Shown here piece by piece: positions 7,870 through 16,375 of a stretch of 36,698 bases of DNA. Both the position numbers and the translations under genes were made by a program. The notes under the pieces are model-generated. The model ran no database searches. It had not been told where the DNA came from and saw nothing but the letters and a program-made list of their open reading frames with translations. The stretch lies in assembly GCA_964489125.1 (NCBI GenBank), contig CAZAXY010000024.1, positions 1 to 36,698 of the forward strand, read 5' to 3'. Origin of the DNA: GYS-P2D sp964489125 (GTDB lineage: Bacteria > Bacteroidota > Bacteroidia > Chitinophagales > Saprospiraceae). Each line of letters opens with the position of its first letter. Within the stretch, counting starts at the first letter, position 1.

Positions 7870-9152
7870 TGGCCCAGAGTAAACTAATTAACGTCAATCT
7901 ATTCGGACAAGAAATTGGGAGAATAGGGATGGACGCAGATCATGGAAGATCTTCATTCCAGTACAATCCTAATTACTTAGACAGCAATAAGCTCTTAAAC
8001 ATATTTCCCAATACTGGCATAATTAAGAGAACCGCTCATGTGCAGTTATTCAGCCAGTTTGACAATTCTACTTTCAATGGTATCGCTCCGCAGTTTGCCG
8101 ATTCCTTACCTGATCGATTTGGGTCCATAATTTTCAAAGCATGGTTAGACAGTAAAGCAACAGCAGATATAACAGTACTGGAGCAATTGGCTTATGTAGC
8201 CAATCGTGGAATGGGTGCCCTGGAATATAGTCCAATCAAAAAATTACCCACGGCTACTACCATAGATCTAAACGAGGTGACAGAAATTCTTAGAGAAGTA
8301 TTAGATCTAAAGAAGCCAAGAACAGCAGATAACCTCAGTAACCCTAGGTTAATCAACATCTTTAAAATAGGTACTTCTGCAGGAGGTGCTCGGCCAAAGA
8401 TCCTCATATCAGAAAACAAAATAGACGGCACGATTATACCAGGCGATCTGGAATACTCCAGCGCTTACACACATTATCTAGTCAAACTGGATTTAGATGA
8501 GGATTCAAATTATCCCAGAGAAATTATAGAATATTGCTACTATCAACTAATCCAAAAAGCTGGTATAAATATCATGCCTTCACATCTAATAGATGATAAA
8601 CATTTTGCAACAGAAAGATATGATCGGCAAAACGGAGAGAAATCACATGTCCTAACTGCTTCAGGATTGACTGGCTGGGATTTTAAGAGCGAGTCACATT
8701 CGTCATATGAAAACCTATTTAAACTCTGTAGCTTTATGAAACTTCCTCATGCACAAATGGAAGAGCTCTTTAAGCGCATGGTCTTCAATGTGATTTTTCA
8801 GAATACTGATGACCACCTAAAAAATCACTCATTCATTTATGATAGGGCAAAGGATAGTTGGACCTTGTCACCTGCATATGACATCAACTATTCACTTAAT
8901 CCGCTCATCGATTTCAAAAAAACAAAAAGAGCCCTGTCTATAAATGGAAAGAGAAATAGCATCACACAAGCAGACTTACTGAAGATTGCAGATGCATTTA
9001 CCATTAAGAATCCAAAAGGAGTTATCAAGAATATTGAGGCGCTCATTACTGATTTAGCCCTCTTAATGAAAGATCATAGAATACCTAAATCAATCGCTGA
9101 GGCCATCCAGAAAAAAGTAGAACACGGGAGGCTATCACATAGCAAGCGATGA
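7869..9152 (+). CDS. hipA: HipA-family serine/threonine kinase toxin
   Basis: The 427-residue protein has the HipA layout: an N-terminal subdomain (about 1-110) with SLPDRFGS, and a C-terminal kinase lobe. Kinase-type features visible are the glycine-rich TSAGGARPK loop, a candidate ATP-binding Lys in HYLVKLD, the catalytic stretch NTDDHLKNHS, and the Mg-binding Asp in LSPAYDIN. In E. coli HipA phosphorylates glutamyl-tRNA synthetase and induces persistence; the target here is unknown. The conserved motifs look intact, so the toxin is probably active. It is coupled to hipB by a 1-bp overlap. The length is close to the E. coli protein (about 440 residues). Confidence 0.92.
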   Translation: MAQSKLINVNLFGQEIGRIGMDADHGRSSFQYNPNYLDSNKLLNIFPNTGIIKRTAHVQLFSQFDNSTFNGIAPQFADSLPDRFGSIIFKAWLDSKATADITVLEQLAYVANRGMGALEYSPIKKLPTATTIDLNEVTEILREVLDLKKPRTADNLSNPRLINIFKIGTSAGGARPKILISENKIDGTIIPGDLEYSSAYTHYLVKLDLDEDSNYPREIIEYCYYQLIQKAGINIMPSHLIDDKHFATERYDRQNGEKSHVLTASGLTGWDFKSESHSSYENLFKLCSFMKLPHAQMEELFKRMVFNVIFQNTDDHLKNHSFIYDRAKDSWTLSPAYDINYSLNPLIDFKKTKRALSINGKRNSITQADLLKIADAFTIKNPKGVIKNIEALITDLALLMKDHRIPKSIAEAIQKKVEHGRLSHSKR

Positions 9153-9236
9153 TCAAGTCCGTGGACTATAGCATACCCACCTATCTCTTCGGAGCGGCAA
9201 ATAAAACAACTATATTACTATCGGCGTACATGGGTG

Positions 9237-9911
9237 TCACAGTCTACTCATGAGCTCTTGCTTATACCCTTCAGAGATCGGAATCTTCTCCTCAGCGACT
9301 ACCACGTGATTACCTTCGATATAATTAATGCGCTCCACATTTATAACATAGGACCTATGGCATCTGACGAATGGACCAGGTAAATCGATCAGGAGAGCAG
9401 ATAATTTGGTTTTCATCAGATAGGTCTTAGAATCACTAAATATTTTGACATAATCCCCATATGCCTGCAAGTACTTAATCTCGTTGTGAGGAACCTTGTA
9501 GATACGCCTACCTTCTTTTATTAACACCCAAGAGCTTTCAGAAGCTACCGTAGTAGTTAAGTGGTCTATGGCTCTATTGATTGATTTCTGGAACCGCGAA
9601 AAACTAATCGGCTTTACTAAGTAGTCAAATGCCTCTAATTCAAATGCTTTTACTGCATGCTCTGCATAAGCCGTTGTAAAGATGATCAATGGCTTGGTGG
9701 ATATTGAATTGGCCAATTCCATACCTGTCATCATTGGCATGTTGATATCGAGGAACAGTATATCGACGTCATGATCTCCCATCATCTTCTGTGCCTGAAT
9801 AGCGTCTTCCGCCTGTAAGAGAATTACCTTATAGGCCATCTTAGTTACAAACTCCTGAAGCACCTTACGAGCTAATGGCTCGTCGTCAACTATCAATATG
9901 GTGTAACTCAT
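9237..9911 (-). CDS. LytTR-family response regulator
   Basis: The 224-residue protein has an N-terminal receiver domain with the acidic pocket VDDE (9-12), phospho-acceptor Asp55 (FLDINMP), Thr79/Thr80 and Lys100 (YLVKP). A C-terminal LytTR DNA-binding domain (about 125-224) follows, with the family-typical VRCHRSYVIN. It overlaps the upstream LytS-type kinase gene by 4 bp (ATGA), so the pair forms a translationally coupled two-component system. Target genes are not visible here. LytTR sites are loose direct repeats, and I did not find a convincing one upstream of the operon. Confidence 0.95.
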   Translation of the reverse strand: MSYTILIVDDEPLARKVLQEFVTKMAYKVILLQAEDAIQAQKMMGDHDVDILFLDINMPMMTGMELANSISTKPLIIFTTAYAEHAVKAFELEAFDYLVKPISFSRFQKSINRAIDHLTTTVASESSWVLIKEGRRIYKVPHNEIKYLQAYGDYVKIFSDSKTYLMKTKLSALLIDLPGPFVRCHRSYVINVERINYIEGNHVVVAEEKIPISEGYKQELMSRL

Positions 9912-10918
9912 ACTCGTAGATCTATTGTTAAGATAGTGGTATAAAGTTCATCGACGACTTGGGATGTCAGGCTATACCGCTTGGGATAAAAGAGCTTCAA
10001 GCGCTTTTTCAGGTTATCCAATCCCAATCCTCCTGCGTCTTGATGTTTACTGCCAGTCTTCATAATAGAATTGGACGAAGTCAATTGAAGATTGGTGCCT
10101 TCCAACTCAATTGAAATCTTTATCTCTGGAGAGTGTTTATCACAATGTTTAAAACAGTTTTCCACTATTGGCAATAGGATGAGCGGAGCTATCAACTCGG
10201 ATGTGTCGTCTGGATAGCTGAATTGGATGTTATGAGGATGGTTCATCCTCAGTTGCTCAAGAGCGATATAATCGTTGAGATAATTGATCTCATCTTGTAA
10301 CGGAACCACATCTTCATCCGTCTCATATATCATATAACGCAGTGCATCTGACAGCCTTACGATATACTTCCGCACTGCATCTGGATGATCTCCAGAGATC
10401 GCATAGATATTATTCAAACTATTGAACAAGAAATGCGGATTAATCTGAGACTTCAGGGAGCTCAGCTGGGCTTGGTGATTTTCCTTGATTAGCCTAAGCT
10501 CTCGATCTTTAATTTGGAACCAATCTTGAGCAAGCTTTAGTAGCGATGTCACTATTAAGAATATGGCACAGTATTGTGTCACCTCCCAAATGCTATAATA
10601 ACTCGTCAAGTAGTACTCAGGAAACAGCAGATCTGATAATTGGTCAAATGAGAAAAAATGAAGCGCAACCCCTAAGACAAGTAATAATGGTATCCCAATC
10701 AGATAGATCCAAAATCTTCTATGTCTAATCGCATAATTTAATAATCCTTGATTGAGATAGACTATGATCATCATTGGAGCAATGAATAAGCCTGTATAGA
10801 TATAGTCAATGGTTCCATTGTTATAGTCCTTGGTAAATAGTCTGAAGGCTATGAAATAACACGCTGCCCAGAAGACGACGTGCAAACTAATTTTATATGC
10901 TATACTCGGAGATCCCAA
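9908..10918 (-). CDS. LytS/YehU-type sensor histidine kinase
   Basis: The 336-residue protein has four hydrophobic segments in the first ~130 residues with no obvious extracytoplasmic sensor domain. The His_kinase domain follows, with the phospho-acceptor His162 in the PHFLFNSLNN motif, and then an HATPase_c domain with an N-box (LLPIVENCFKH) and a G-box (GGLGLDNLKKRL). The reading frame begins at TTG (10918), right after an in-frame stop; no upstream ATG is available and later Met codons fall inside the membrane region. It starts 7 bp after a lipoprotein gene and overlaps the LytTR regulator by 4 bp, so all three are probably one operon. Confidence 0.92.
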   Translation of the reverse strand: MGSPSIAYKISLHVVFWAACYFIAFRLFTKDYNNGTIDYIYTGLFIAPMMIIVYLNQGLLNYAIRHRRFWIYLIGIPLLLVLGVALHFFSFDQLSDLLFPEYYLTSYYSIWEVTQYCAIFLIVTSLLKLAQDWFQIKDRELRLIKENHQAQLSSLKSQINPHFLFNSLNNIYAISGDHPDAVRKYIVRLSDALRYMIYETDEDVVPLQDEINYLNDYIALEQLRMNHPHNIQFSYPDDTSELIAPLILLPIVENCFKHCDKHSPEIKISIELEGTNLQLTSSNSIMKTGSKHQDAGGLGLDNLKKRLKLFYPKRYSLTSQVVDELYTTILTIDLRV

Positions 10919-10925
10919 TGGCTAT

Positions 10926-11810
10926 CTATAGTTTCGTAAATTCCTGAGGATCATCAAAAAGATCAGAATCATCGCCATATTTTTCAATGAATGACCGTAG
11001 CTCTTTAGTTGAGGCAGTAAGCAGGATCTGATCATCATCTCCAATTATCTCATGCCGCAGTCTAACCTTTCTATTCTTAATCAAATCTTCTACGACCTCA
11101 CCATCAAACATCTCAAGGTTTAATCTCTCATCCACAAATGTCATTTTAGCAAAGGAATGAGCAGATAGATTACTTCTTTCGAAAACATTCTTTTCAGCTA
11201 ACAGTGCTTTTTTGTCCTCAGTTTGGAATGCCACGAAATCTAAATAGAGATCACCTCCTATCTTAGTCATATTCGTCAACATTTGCCTTGAGACTGTATC
11301 TTGATATTCTATTTCTTTGTAGGTCAATAAATAGAATGGATACTCCTGATTTTTGATAATTTCACTTCCTGCTGGAGCCATAGACTCAGTTCCTAATTCC
11401 ATTGAGACCAAAACGTCATTGATCGATCCGGGTATCTTCAAATCGAAGACAATGTCCGCAACTCGCTCAAATGTCCATATTGATTTATTGAAATTAGAAA
11501 CCTCAGAAATATACCCATATATGTATTCCTCTCTCTGATCTTTAGGCAGAGTTTCCATTGCTTTCTGGAAGTTTGAATCAGCAGGAGGAATATTAAAACC
11601 TACATTCTTATATTCTTCCCTCATTGAGTCTTGTAAATAATACTCCTCGCCTACATTTCTTTCCAAAACCCACGTCCCTAAGATCCTATCATCAATCTCC
11701 CTCGTTTCCTCCGTATAGATTGGATGCAATGACGGAAGTAGACAACTCGACATGATAATAGCCGCTAATGAAGCTGCCATTAAAAATTTCAATTTGCTTG
11801 AAGCATTCAT
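10926..11810 (-). CDS. Putative lipoprotein of unknown function, first gene of the LytS/LytTR operon
   Basis: The 294-residue protein has a lipoprotein signal peptide (MNASSKLKFLMAASLAAIIM, then SSC lipobox with Cys23). The mature start, with LHPIYTEETR and ILGTWVLE, resembles a loosely defined set of Bacteroidota lipoproteins that look lipocalin-like near GTW. I do not recognise a defined family. The middle and C-terminal parts are rich in Glu, Lys and beta-prone sequence. It lies 7 bp upstream of the histidine kinase, so it might be an envelope sensor accessory or an output of the same system. The function is not assignable. Confidence 0.75.
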   Translation of the reverse strand: MNASSKLKFLMAASLAAIIMSSCLLPSLHPIYTEETREIDDRILGTWVLERNVGEEYYLQDSMREEYKNVGFNIPPADSNFQKAMETLPKDQREEYIYGYISEVSNFNKSIWTFERVADIVFDLKIPGSINDVLVSMELGTESMAPAGSEIIKNQEYPFYLLTYKEIEYQDTVSRQMLTNMTKIGGDLYLDFVAFQTEDKKALLAEKNVFERSNLSAHSFAKMTFVDERLNLEMFDGEVVEDLIKNRKVRLRHEIIGDDDQILLTASTKELRSFIEKYGDDSDLFDDPQEFTKL

Positions 11811-11887
11811 AGTTACAATGTATTTAAGATTATCAATACTTCAAGTATCCGTATGAAGAAGCTATATCTGAACTTTAATCGGTGAGT

Positions 11888-11930
11888 ACGTTAAAATCAA
11901 CGTTGAAATCGTGTCACGGACGATATCGTC
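11888..11930. promoter_or_regulatory. Two palindromes in a divergent promoter region
   Basis: The 170-bp gap between the lipoprotein gene (-) and the glycosyltransferase-like gene (+) holds ACGTT-AAAATC-AACGT (11888-11903) and the perfect 12-bp palindrome GACGATATCGTC (11919-11930). Both are plausible regulator-binding sites. There is no direct evidence beyond symmetry and position. Confidence 0.3.
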
Positions 11931-11980
11931 ATTCATTAAGGGGTTAAAGTGGCTATTATTTGACATGATCATTTATTATT

Positions 11981-12592
11981 GTGGCAAATTATCAGTCATT
12001 GGCTCATAGAGGTATCATTATATTCGCTCGCAATCCAGAATTGGGTAAGGTCAAAACCAGATTGGCCTCCACCATAGGTGATGACAGAGCGCTAAAAATA
12101 TATATCGAGTTACTGCGGCATACACGAGATGTAGTATCTCAATCTCCGCATGAGAAATTTGTGTTTTATAGTGATGAGGTCCTAACTGGTGATCTATGGC
12201 CAGAAGACACTTTTCATAAGTCTATGCAAGCAGGAGGGGACTTGGGAAATCGCATTAAGGAAGCCTTCAAGTATGTGTTTGAATCATGTGACTCCTGTAT
12301 CATAGTAGGTAGTGACTGTCCGAGGCTTACCTCAGCACATATATCTGAGGCATTCGAGATCTTGGAAGATCACGATACTGTGATAGGACCTACCTATGAT
12401 GGTGGATACTATCTCATCGGAATGAATCAATATCAAGAATCATTATTTGAGGATATCCGCTGGAGTTCAGACGAGGTCTACGATAAGACTATCGCTAAAA
12501 TAATTCGTGCAGATCTGAGCCATCGAGTACTAGAAAAGCTCTCCGATGTCGACTACGAAGAAGACTGGATAAAGTGGGGCTGGGAGCTCTGA
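11981..12592 (+). CDS. DUF2064/TIGR04282-family glycosyltransferase-like protein
   Basis: The 203-residue protein has a GT-A-like nucleotide-binding start (IIIFARNPELGKVKTRLA, about residues 12-29), a central GSDCPRLT motif (about 107-114) and GPTYDGGYYLIG (about 135-146). These are hallmarks of the family named after a proposed arsenosugar-biosynthesis glycosyltransferase. No arsenic genes are nearby, so that specific role is not supported. A GTG at 11981 is the best start: the family N-terminus begins about 11 residues later, and there is no better ATG. Its stop lies 13 bp from the stop of the convergent tryptophanase gene. Confidence 0.85.
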   Translation: MANYQSLAHRGIIIFARNPELGKVKTRLASTIGDDRALKIYIELLRHTRDVVSQSPHEKFVFYSDEVLTGDLWPEDTFHKSMQAGGDLGNRIKEAFKYVFESCDSCIIVGSDCPRLTSAHISEAFEILEDHDTVIGPTYDGGYYLIGMNQYQESLFEDIRWSSDEVYDKTIAKIIRADLSHRVLEKLSDVDYEEDWIKWGWEL

Positions 12593-12605
12593 CAACTCAA
12601 CTCTT

Positions 12606-13982
12606 TCAGATCTTCTCCAGTTCAACAGTAAAATGCCTTAGGATCTTAGCCTGACGAGCTATTCTGAATCCTCTAAAAATCTTATGGCTTCGCTCTTGAA
12701 CCCGAGCCATCGTCGCAGCGATATAATCCATATGTTGCAGTGTATAGACCCTTCGAGGTATCGCCAGTCGCAGCAGCTCCAATTTTGCCATTCGATCTTG
12801 TCCTGTTACAGGATCTCTATCTGCCAGCAACGTACCGATCTCAACACCTCTCACGCCGCCCTCTATATAGGCTTCGACACCAAGCAATTGTGCTGGATAC
12901 TCCGATTGGGGTATTTGGGGAAGCATCTTCTGAGCATCAATATATAATGCATGCCCACCTACGGGCTCCTGAATTGGCACTCCATACTCCTTTAATTTTT
13001 TACCCAGATAAGCAACCTGTGTGATGCGGTCATGGAGATAGTCGTAATCTATCCCCTCGTTTAACCCGACAGCCAAAGCTCCCATTGCCCGCCCACTCAT
13101 ACCACCATAGGTGAGGAACCCTTCATAGATGATGGTGAAGTTGCCCAACTGCTCATACAAGTCCTTATCTCTCAGCGCTATAAACCCGCCGATATTAACC
13201 AGGCCATCTTTCTTGGCGCTCATCCACACTACACTTACCTCACGAAACATCTCTATCACTATATCCTGAATGCTCCACTCCTGATATTCTTGCTCTCTGG
13301 TCTTGATGAAATAAGCATTCTCCGCATAGCGAGCGATATCCATGTAGACAGGTATATTGTATCGCTGTGCGATCTGACGAGTGTCTTTAATATTTTGTAG
13401 CGAGACTGGCTGCCCCCCTACCGTATTGCACGTGACCGTGATATTGATGAACGGGATTCGATCTCGCCCATATTTCTTAATAAACTTTTCTAATTTTTCG
13501 AGGTCGATATTACCTTTAAAAGGGTAATCTATTTCTGTATCATAGGCCAAGTCAATCGTACAGTCTACAGCTTGAGCTTTGCGAAATTCAATATGTCCCT
13601 TAGTCGTATCAAAATGAGCATTGCCGGGGATAACATCTCCCTCCTTAACCACAGCTGAAAAGAGAATATTCTCTGCAGCACGCCCTTGATGAGTAGGCGC
13701 TACGAATTCAAATCCTGTAATGCGCTGAATAGATCTGATGAGCTTAAAGTAGGACTCTGATCCCGCATAGCTCTCATCGCCGAGCATGATCTCTGACCAC
13801 TGCTGCTCACTCATCGCACCCGTTCCAGAATCAGTGATCAAATCAACGACTACCCAGTCACTGTGTAGGTTAAACAGATTATAATGAGCTTCTGCAATCT
13901 TTACGGCTCGCTCGTCTCGGGTTCTGAAATAGACGGGCTCAACGGTTTTAGTCTTATATGGGGGAATATGAGGTAATAACAT
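12606..13982 (-). CDS. tnaA: Tryptophanase (PLP-dependent beta-eliminating lyase)
   Basis: The 458-residue enzyme, starting at the ATG at 13982 (a TTG one codon upstream is also open), converts L-tryptophan to indole, pyruvate and ammonia. Tryptophanase/tyrosine phenol-lyase signatures are continuous: TDSGTGAMS, LGDESYAG, THQGRAAENILFS, GNAHFDTTKGHIEFR, and MSAKKDG with the PLP-binding Lys near residue 258. Tyrosine phenol-lyase has an Arg (Arg381 in the Citrobacter enzyme) that binds the phenol hydroxyl; the aligned position here, in GVEIGTLLADRD, is Ile, as in tryptophanases. The C-terminus LRHFTVELEKI matches the family end. No tnaC-like leader is visible. The gene is transcribed toward, and ends 13 bp from, the glycosyltransferase-like gene. 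Confidence 0.9.
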   Translation of the reverse strand: MLLPHIPPYKTKTVEPVYFRTRDERAVKIAEAHYNLFNLHSDWVVVDLITDSGTGAMSEQQWSEIMLGDESYAGSESYFKLIRSIQRITGFEFVAPTHQGRAAENILFSAVVKEGDVIPGNAHFDTTKGHIEFRKAQAVDCTIDLAYDTEIDYPFKGNIDLEKLEKFIKKYGRDRIPFINITVTCNTVGGQPVSLQNIKDTRQIAQRYNIPVYMDIARYAENAYFIKTREQEYQEWSIQDIVIEMFREVSVVWMSAKKDGLVNIGGFIALRDKDLYEQLGNFTIIYEGFLTYGGMSGRAMGALAVGLNEGIDYDYLHDRITQVAYLGKKLKEYGVPIQEPVGGHALYIDAQKMLPQIPQSEYPAQLLGVEAYIEGGVRGVEIGTLLADRDPVTGQDRMAKLELLRLAIPRRVYTLQHMDYIAATMARVQERSHKIFRGFRIARQAKILRHFTVELEKI

Positions 13983-14114
13983 CAATAGAAATATTTAAGA
14001 ATGAAGAAAATTGAAACATGGATCAGCTTATAGTCTTAGGCAATGACTATAAATGAATCTCTCCTCTTGATGTTAATATGAATATTCACAATCCTAAAGA
14101 TAATAGGTGTCGGG

Positions 14115-14993
14115 CTAATCAGCTCGCACTAGATACACGCCAGAAACAATGATGCCAAGGCATAGTAGATGTAGCACTCCGATTGACTCGCCATCAAATA
14201 CACCCCATAACAATGCTACAATAGGAATGAGATAGGCCACAGACGAAGCAAACACTGCACTCGTATCCTGCACTAATTGATAAAAGATGTATAATGCCAT
14301 CATTGTGCTAACCACTGCAAGTAAAGTCAGATAAGACAGAGCGTATGGTGCATATGGATCTGACATCGTCTTAGCAGGAATGTCAGTAAAAGGTATCAAG
14401 CACATCACAGGAATACCGACTAAAAAGAATGATAGCGTACTCAATCTGAGTGGGGTAACATTGGAGAAGAACTCTTTGACGATATTAACATTAGCACCAT
14501 AGAAGACACTGCCTGCTACGATCAACGAACCATAGATCATCTGACCGCTGAAATCATCGGCCGAAGAATCTATCATGATCAGGCCAACTGTACCTAAAAA
14601 TCCAATCAAGACACCGAGCATCTGCTTCCAGTTAGTAGCGGACTTAAAAAATATGACGCCTATCAGCAATGCGAATATGGGCGTAATAGAATTGAGAATA
14701 CCTGCAGTAGCACTGCCGATTTCAGTCTGAGCTGTGGCAAACAAAAAGGCTGGTATAGCACTCCCTGACAATGCTACGACAGTGTACATGGGCCAGCGCT
14801 TCCACTCATGATCTTTAAAGAACTTGATAAAAAATGGCGTAAACGCTATACCCGAAATAGCTACTCTTAAAATCGCTACCTCTATCGGGTCATAGACGAT
14901 CAATGACTTCTTGATGAGTATAAATGATGTACCCCAAATTACGCTTAGGAACGCAAGGGTCAGATAGGCTTTAAGGTTAGAGGTGCTAGCCAT
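14115..14993 (-). CDS. EamA/DMT-superfamily membrane transporter
   Basis: The 292-residue protein has about ten hydrophobic helices in two EamA repeats (about 8-140 and 150-290). The first contains the family-typical LAFLSVIWGTSFILIKKSL opening, and each repeat ends with a Gly-rich helix. Drug/metabolite transporters of this type usually export amino acids or other small metabolites. The start codon overlaps the stop of the upstream M19 dipeptidase gene by one base, so both are co-translated. An exporter coupled to an envelope dipeptidase suggests handling of amino acids or dipeptides, but the substrate cannot be deduced. Confidence 0.92.
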   Translation of the reverse strand: MASTSNLKAYLTLAFLSVIWGTSFILIKKSLIVYDPIEVAILRVAISGIAFTPFFIKFFKDHEWKRWPMYTVVALSGSAIPAFLFATAQTEIGSATAGILNSITPIFALLIGVIFFKSATNWKQMLGVLIGFLGTVGLIMIDSSADDFSGQMIYGSLIVAGSVFYGANVNIVKEFFSNVTPLRLSTLSFFLVGIPVMCLIPFTDIPAKTMSDPYAPYALSYLTLLAVVSTMMALYIFYQLVQDTSAVFASSVAYLIPIVALLWGVFDGESIGVLHLLCLGIIVSGVYLVRAD

Positions 14994-16249
14994 TAATTAC
15001 TGTGGGGTGCTGCATAATCAATTACCTCTTGCCATACTCGAAACATGTTTTTATAGCAGATCTTAGCTATGTCCTTATCACTATATCCTCGACGAAGTAA
15101 CTCGGCTATTAGGTTAGGATATTGAGAGACATCCTTAAGACCTGTTGGTAGCGAATCCCCGACTCCGTCATAGTCGGACCCAAATGCTACGTGGTCTACC
15201 CCTGCCAATGCTACAACATGGTCTATATGGTCTGCAACCAGTTTAACATCGGCAAATAAGCTCGGATTATCTTTTTGATAAACGGCAATAAGGGAATCGG
15301 CCTTTGGCGTGCCAAACTCCGTGCCGGCATCAATAATAATCTTGCTCAATACAGCACGGTGCTCATCACGCTTCTTACGGATATTCCCATCTAAGAAGGT
15401 AGAACCGAAGTTAATGGCGATCACGCCTTCTTTTTGACCGAGGAGTCTGATCATATCATCGTCCATATTACGCTGAAATCCTGGGGTATACTTCCTGGCA
15501 GATGAGTGTGAAGCTATTACAGGTACTGCTGACAATTCTATCGCCTGATAAAAAGCCTTGTCTGACACGTGAGAGATGTCCACCATGATTCCCACACGGT
15601 TTAATTCTTGGACTACCTGTCGTCCAAAAGGACTTAAGCCGCCATGAGTGTTGAGTGTATCATAAGAAGAGTCACAGATGAGATTATCCTTGGCGTGCGT
15701 CAAGGTTATGTAACTGATACCCCGCTTTCTGAAGTACTCGACATTGCTGAGCTCATCTTCTATGCCCGAACCATTCTCCATGCCCATAGGCAAAGCTATT
15801 TTGCCCGATTTATGGGCATCCTCACAATCCTTGGGCGTGTGGGCCACAAGAAATTTATCTGGATGTGCTTCTGCGATGCCTTCAACCATATTGATTAATG
15901 TGTCAGCCAATCTCTTGGAAGATCCCGGCTCCTCCTGATTAACAGAAGGCAGATATATCGACATAAACGGGGCATCGAGCCCTCCCTTTCGTGCTCTCAC
16001 AAAGTCAAAGTCTCCTTCATCGGTCTCGATAGGTATCCCTAAAAATTCTCGCTCTAACCTGAAGTTCTTAACCTTAAGTCTATAGGGCAAGTCAACATGG
16101 CCATCTGCGATGATATACTTCTGTGCTAATCTTTCTGCTCTTGCGGTGACATCACCCTCAGGCTTTTCATATTGTGCATACTTAGACTTACATGAGATCA
16201 ATATCGTCATAGTCAGGACGATTAGGACTGTGACTCGCATAGTTGCCAT
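14993..16249 (-). CDS. Membrane dipeptidase (renal dipeptidase, peptidase M19), lipoprotein
   Basis: The protein hydrolyses dipeptides with a binuclear zinc site. Starting at the ATG at 16249 (a GTG at 16258 and an ATG at 16240 are alternatives) it has 418 residues with a lipoprotein signal ending LIS-Cys20, so it should be attached to the envelope. M19 metal ligands are visible: His51 and Asp53 (DGHVDLPYR), bridging Glu158 (GMENGSG), His227 (DISHVSD) and His248 (ASHSSAR), with the later FGSDYDG holding the catalytic-site Asp. About 60 residues near the start (to RARKGGLDAPF) are typical of the bacterial branch. It is translationally coupled to the EamA transporter. Confidence 0.93.
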   Translation of the reverse strand: MATMRVTVLIVLTMTILISCKSKYAQYEKPEGDVTARAERLAQKYIIADGHVDLPYRLKVKNFRLEREFLGIPIETDEGDFDFVRARKGGLDAPFMSIYLPSVNQEEPGSSKRLADTLINMVEGIAEAHPDKFLVAHTPKDCEDAHKSGKIALPMGMENGSGIEDELSNVEYFRKRGISYITLTHAKDNLICDSSYDTLNTHGGLSPFGRQVVQELNRVGIMVDISHVSDKAFYQAIELSAVPVIASHSSARKYTPGFQRNMDDDMIRLLGQKEGVIAINFGSTFLDGNIRKKRDEHRAVLSKIIIDAGTEFGTPKADSLIAVYQKDNPSLFADVKLVADHIDHVVALAGVDHVAFGSDYDGVGDSLPTGLKDVSQYPNLIAELLRRGYSDKDIAKICYKNMFRVWQEVIDYAAPHSN

Positions 16250-16348
16250 TTTAATCACAAGATGAAGAAAATTTGATCTCTATATGACCTCAGGAATAGG
16301 TTATTAACAGATTATCGACATCTCCGACTTCTAAGAAGTATGTTTTCC

Positions 16349-16356
16349 TATTTTTG
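16349..16356 (+). promoter_or_regulatory. Candidate Bacteroidota -7 promoter element for prs
   Basis: TATTTTTG fits the Bacteroidota -7 consensus TAnnTTTG and lies 20 bases before the prs start codon, giving a short leader. No clear -33 TTG is found at the expected distance, so the call is tentative. Confidence 0.3.
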
Positions 16357-16375
16357 CGCCAACTAACCGTATGAC

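Noticed and set aside
12684..13024. Two overlapping + strand frames inside tnaA
   Set aside because: They are shadows of the well-conserved tryptophanase frame on the other strand.
14029..14051. TATAGTC/GACTATA hairpin between the EamA gene and tnaA
   Set aside because: No T-tract on either strand and a 9-base loop; not strong enough for a terminator.
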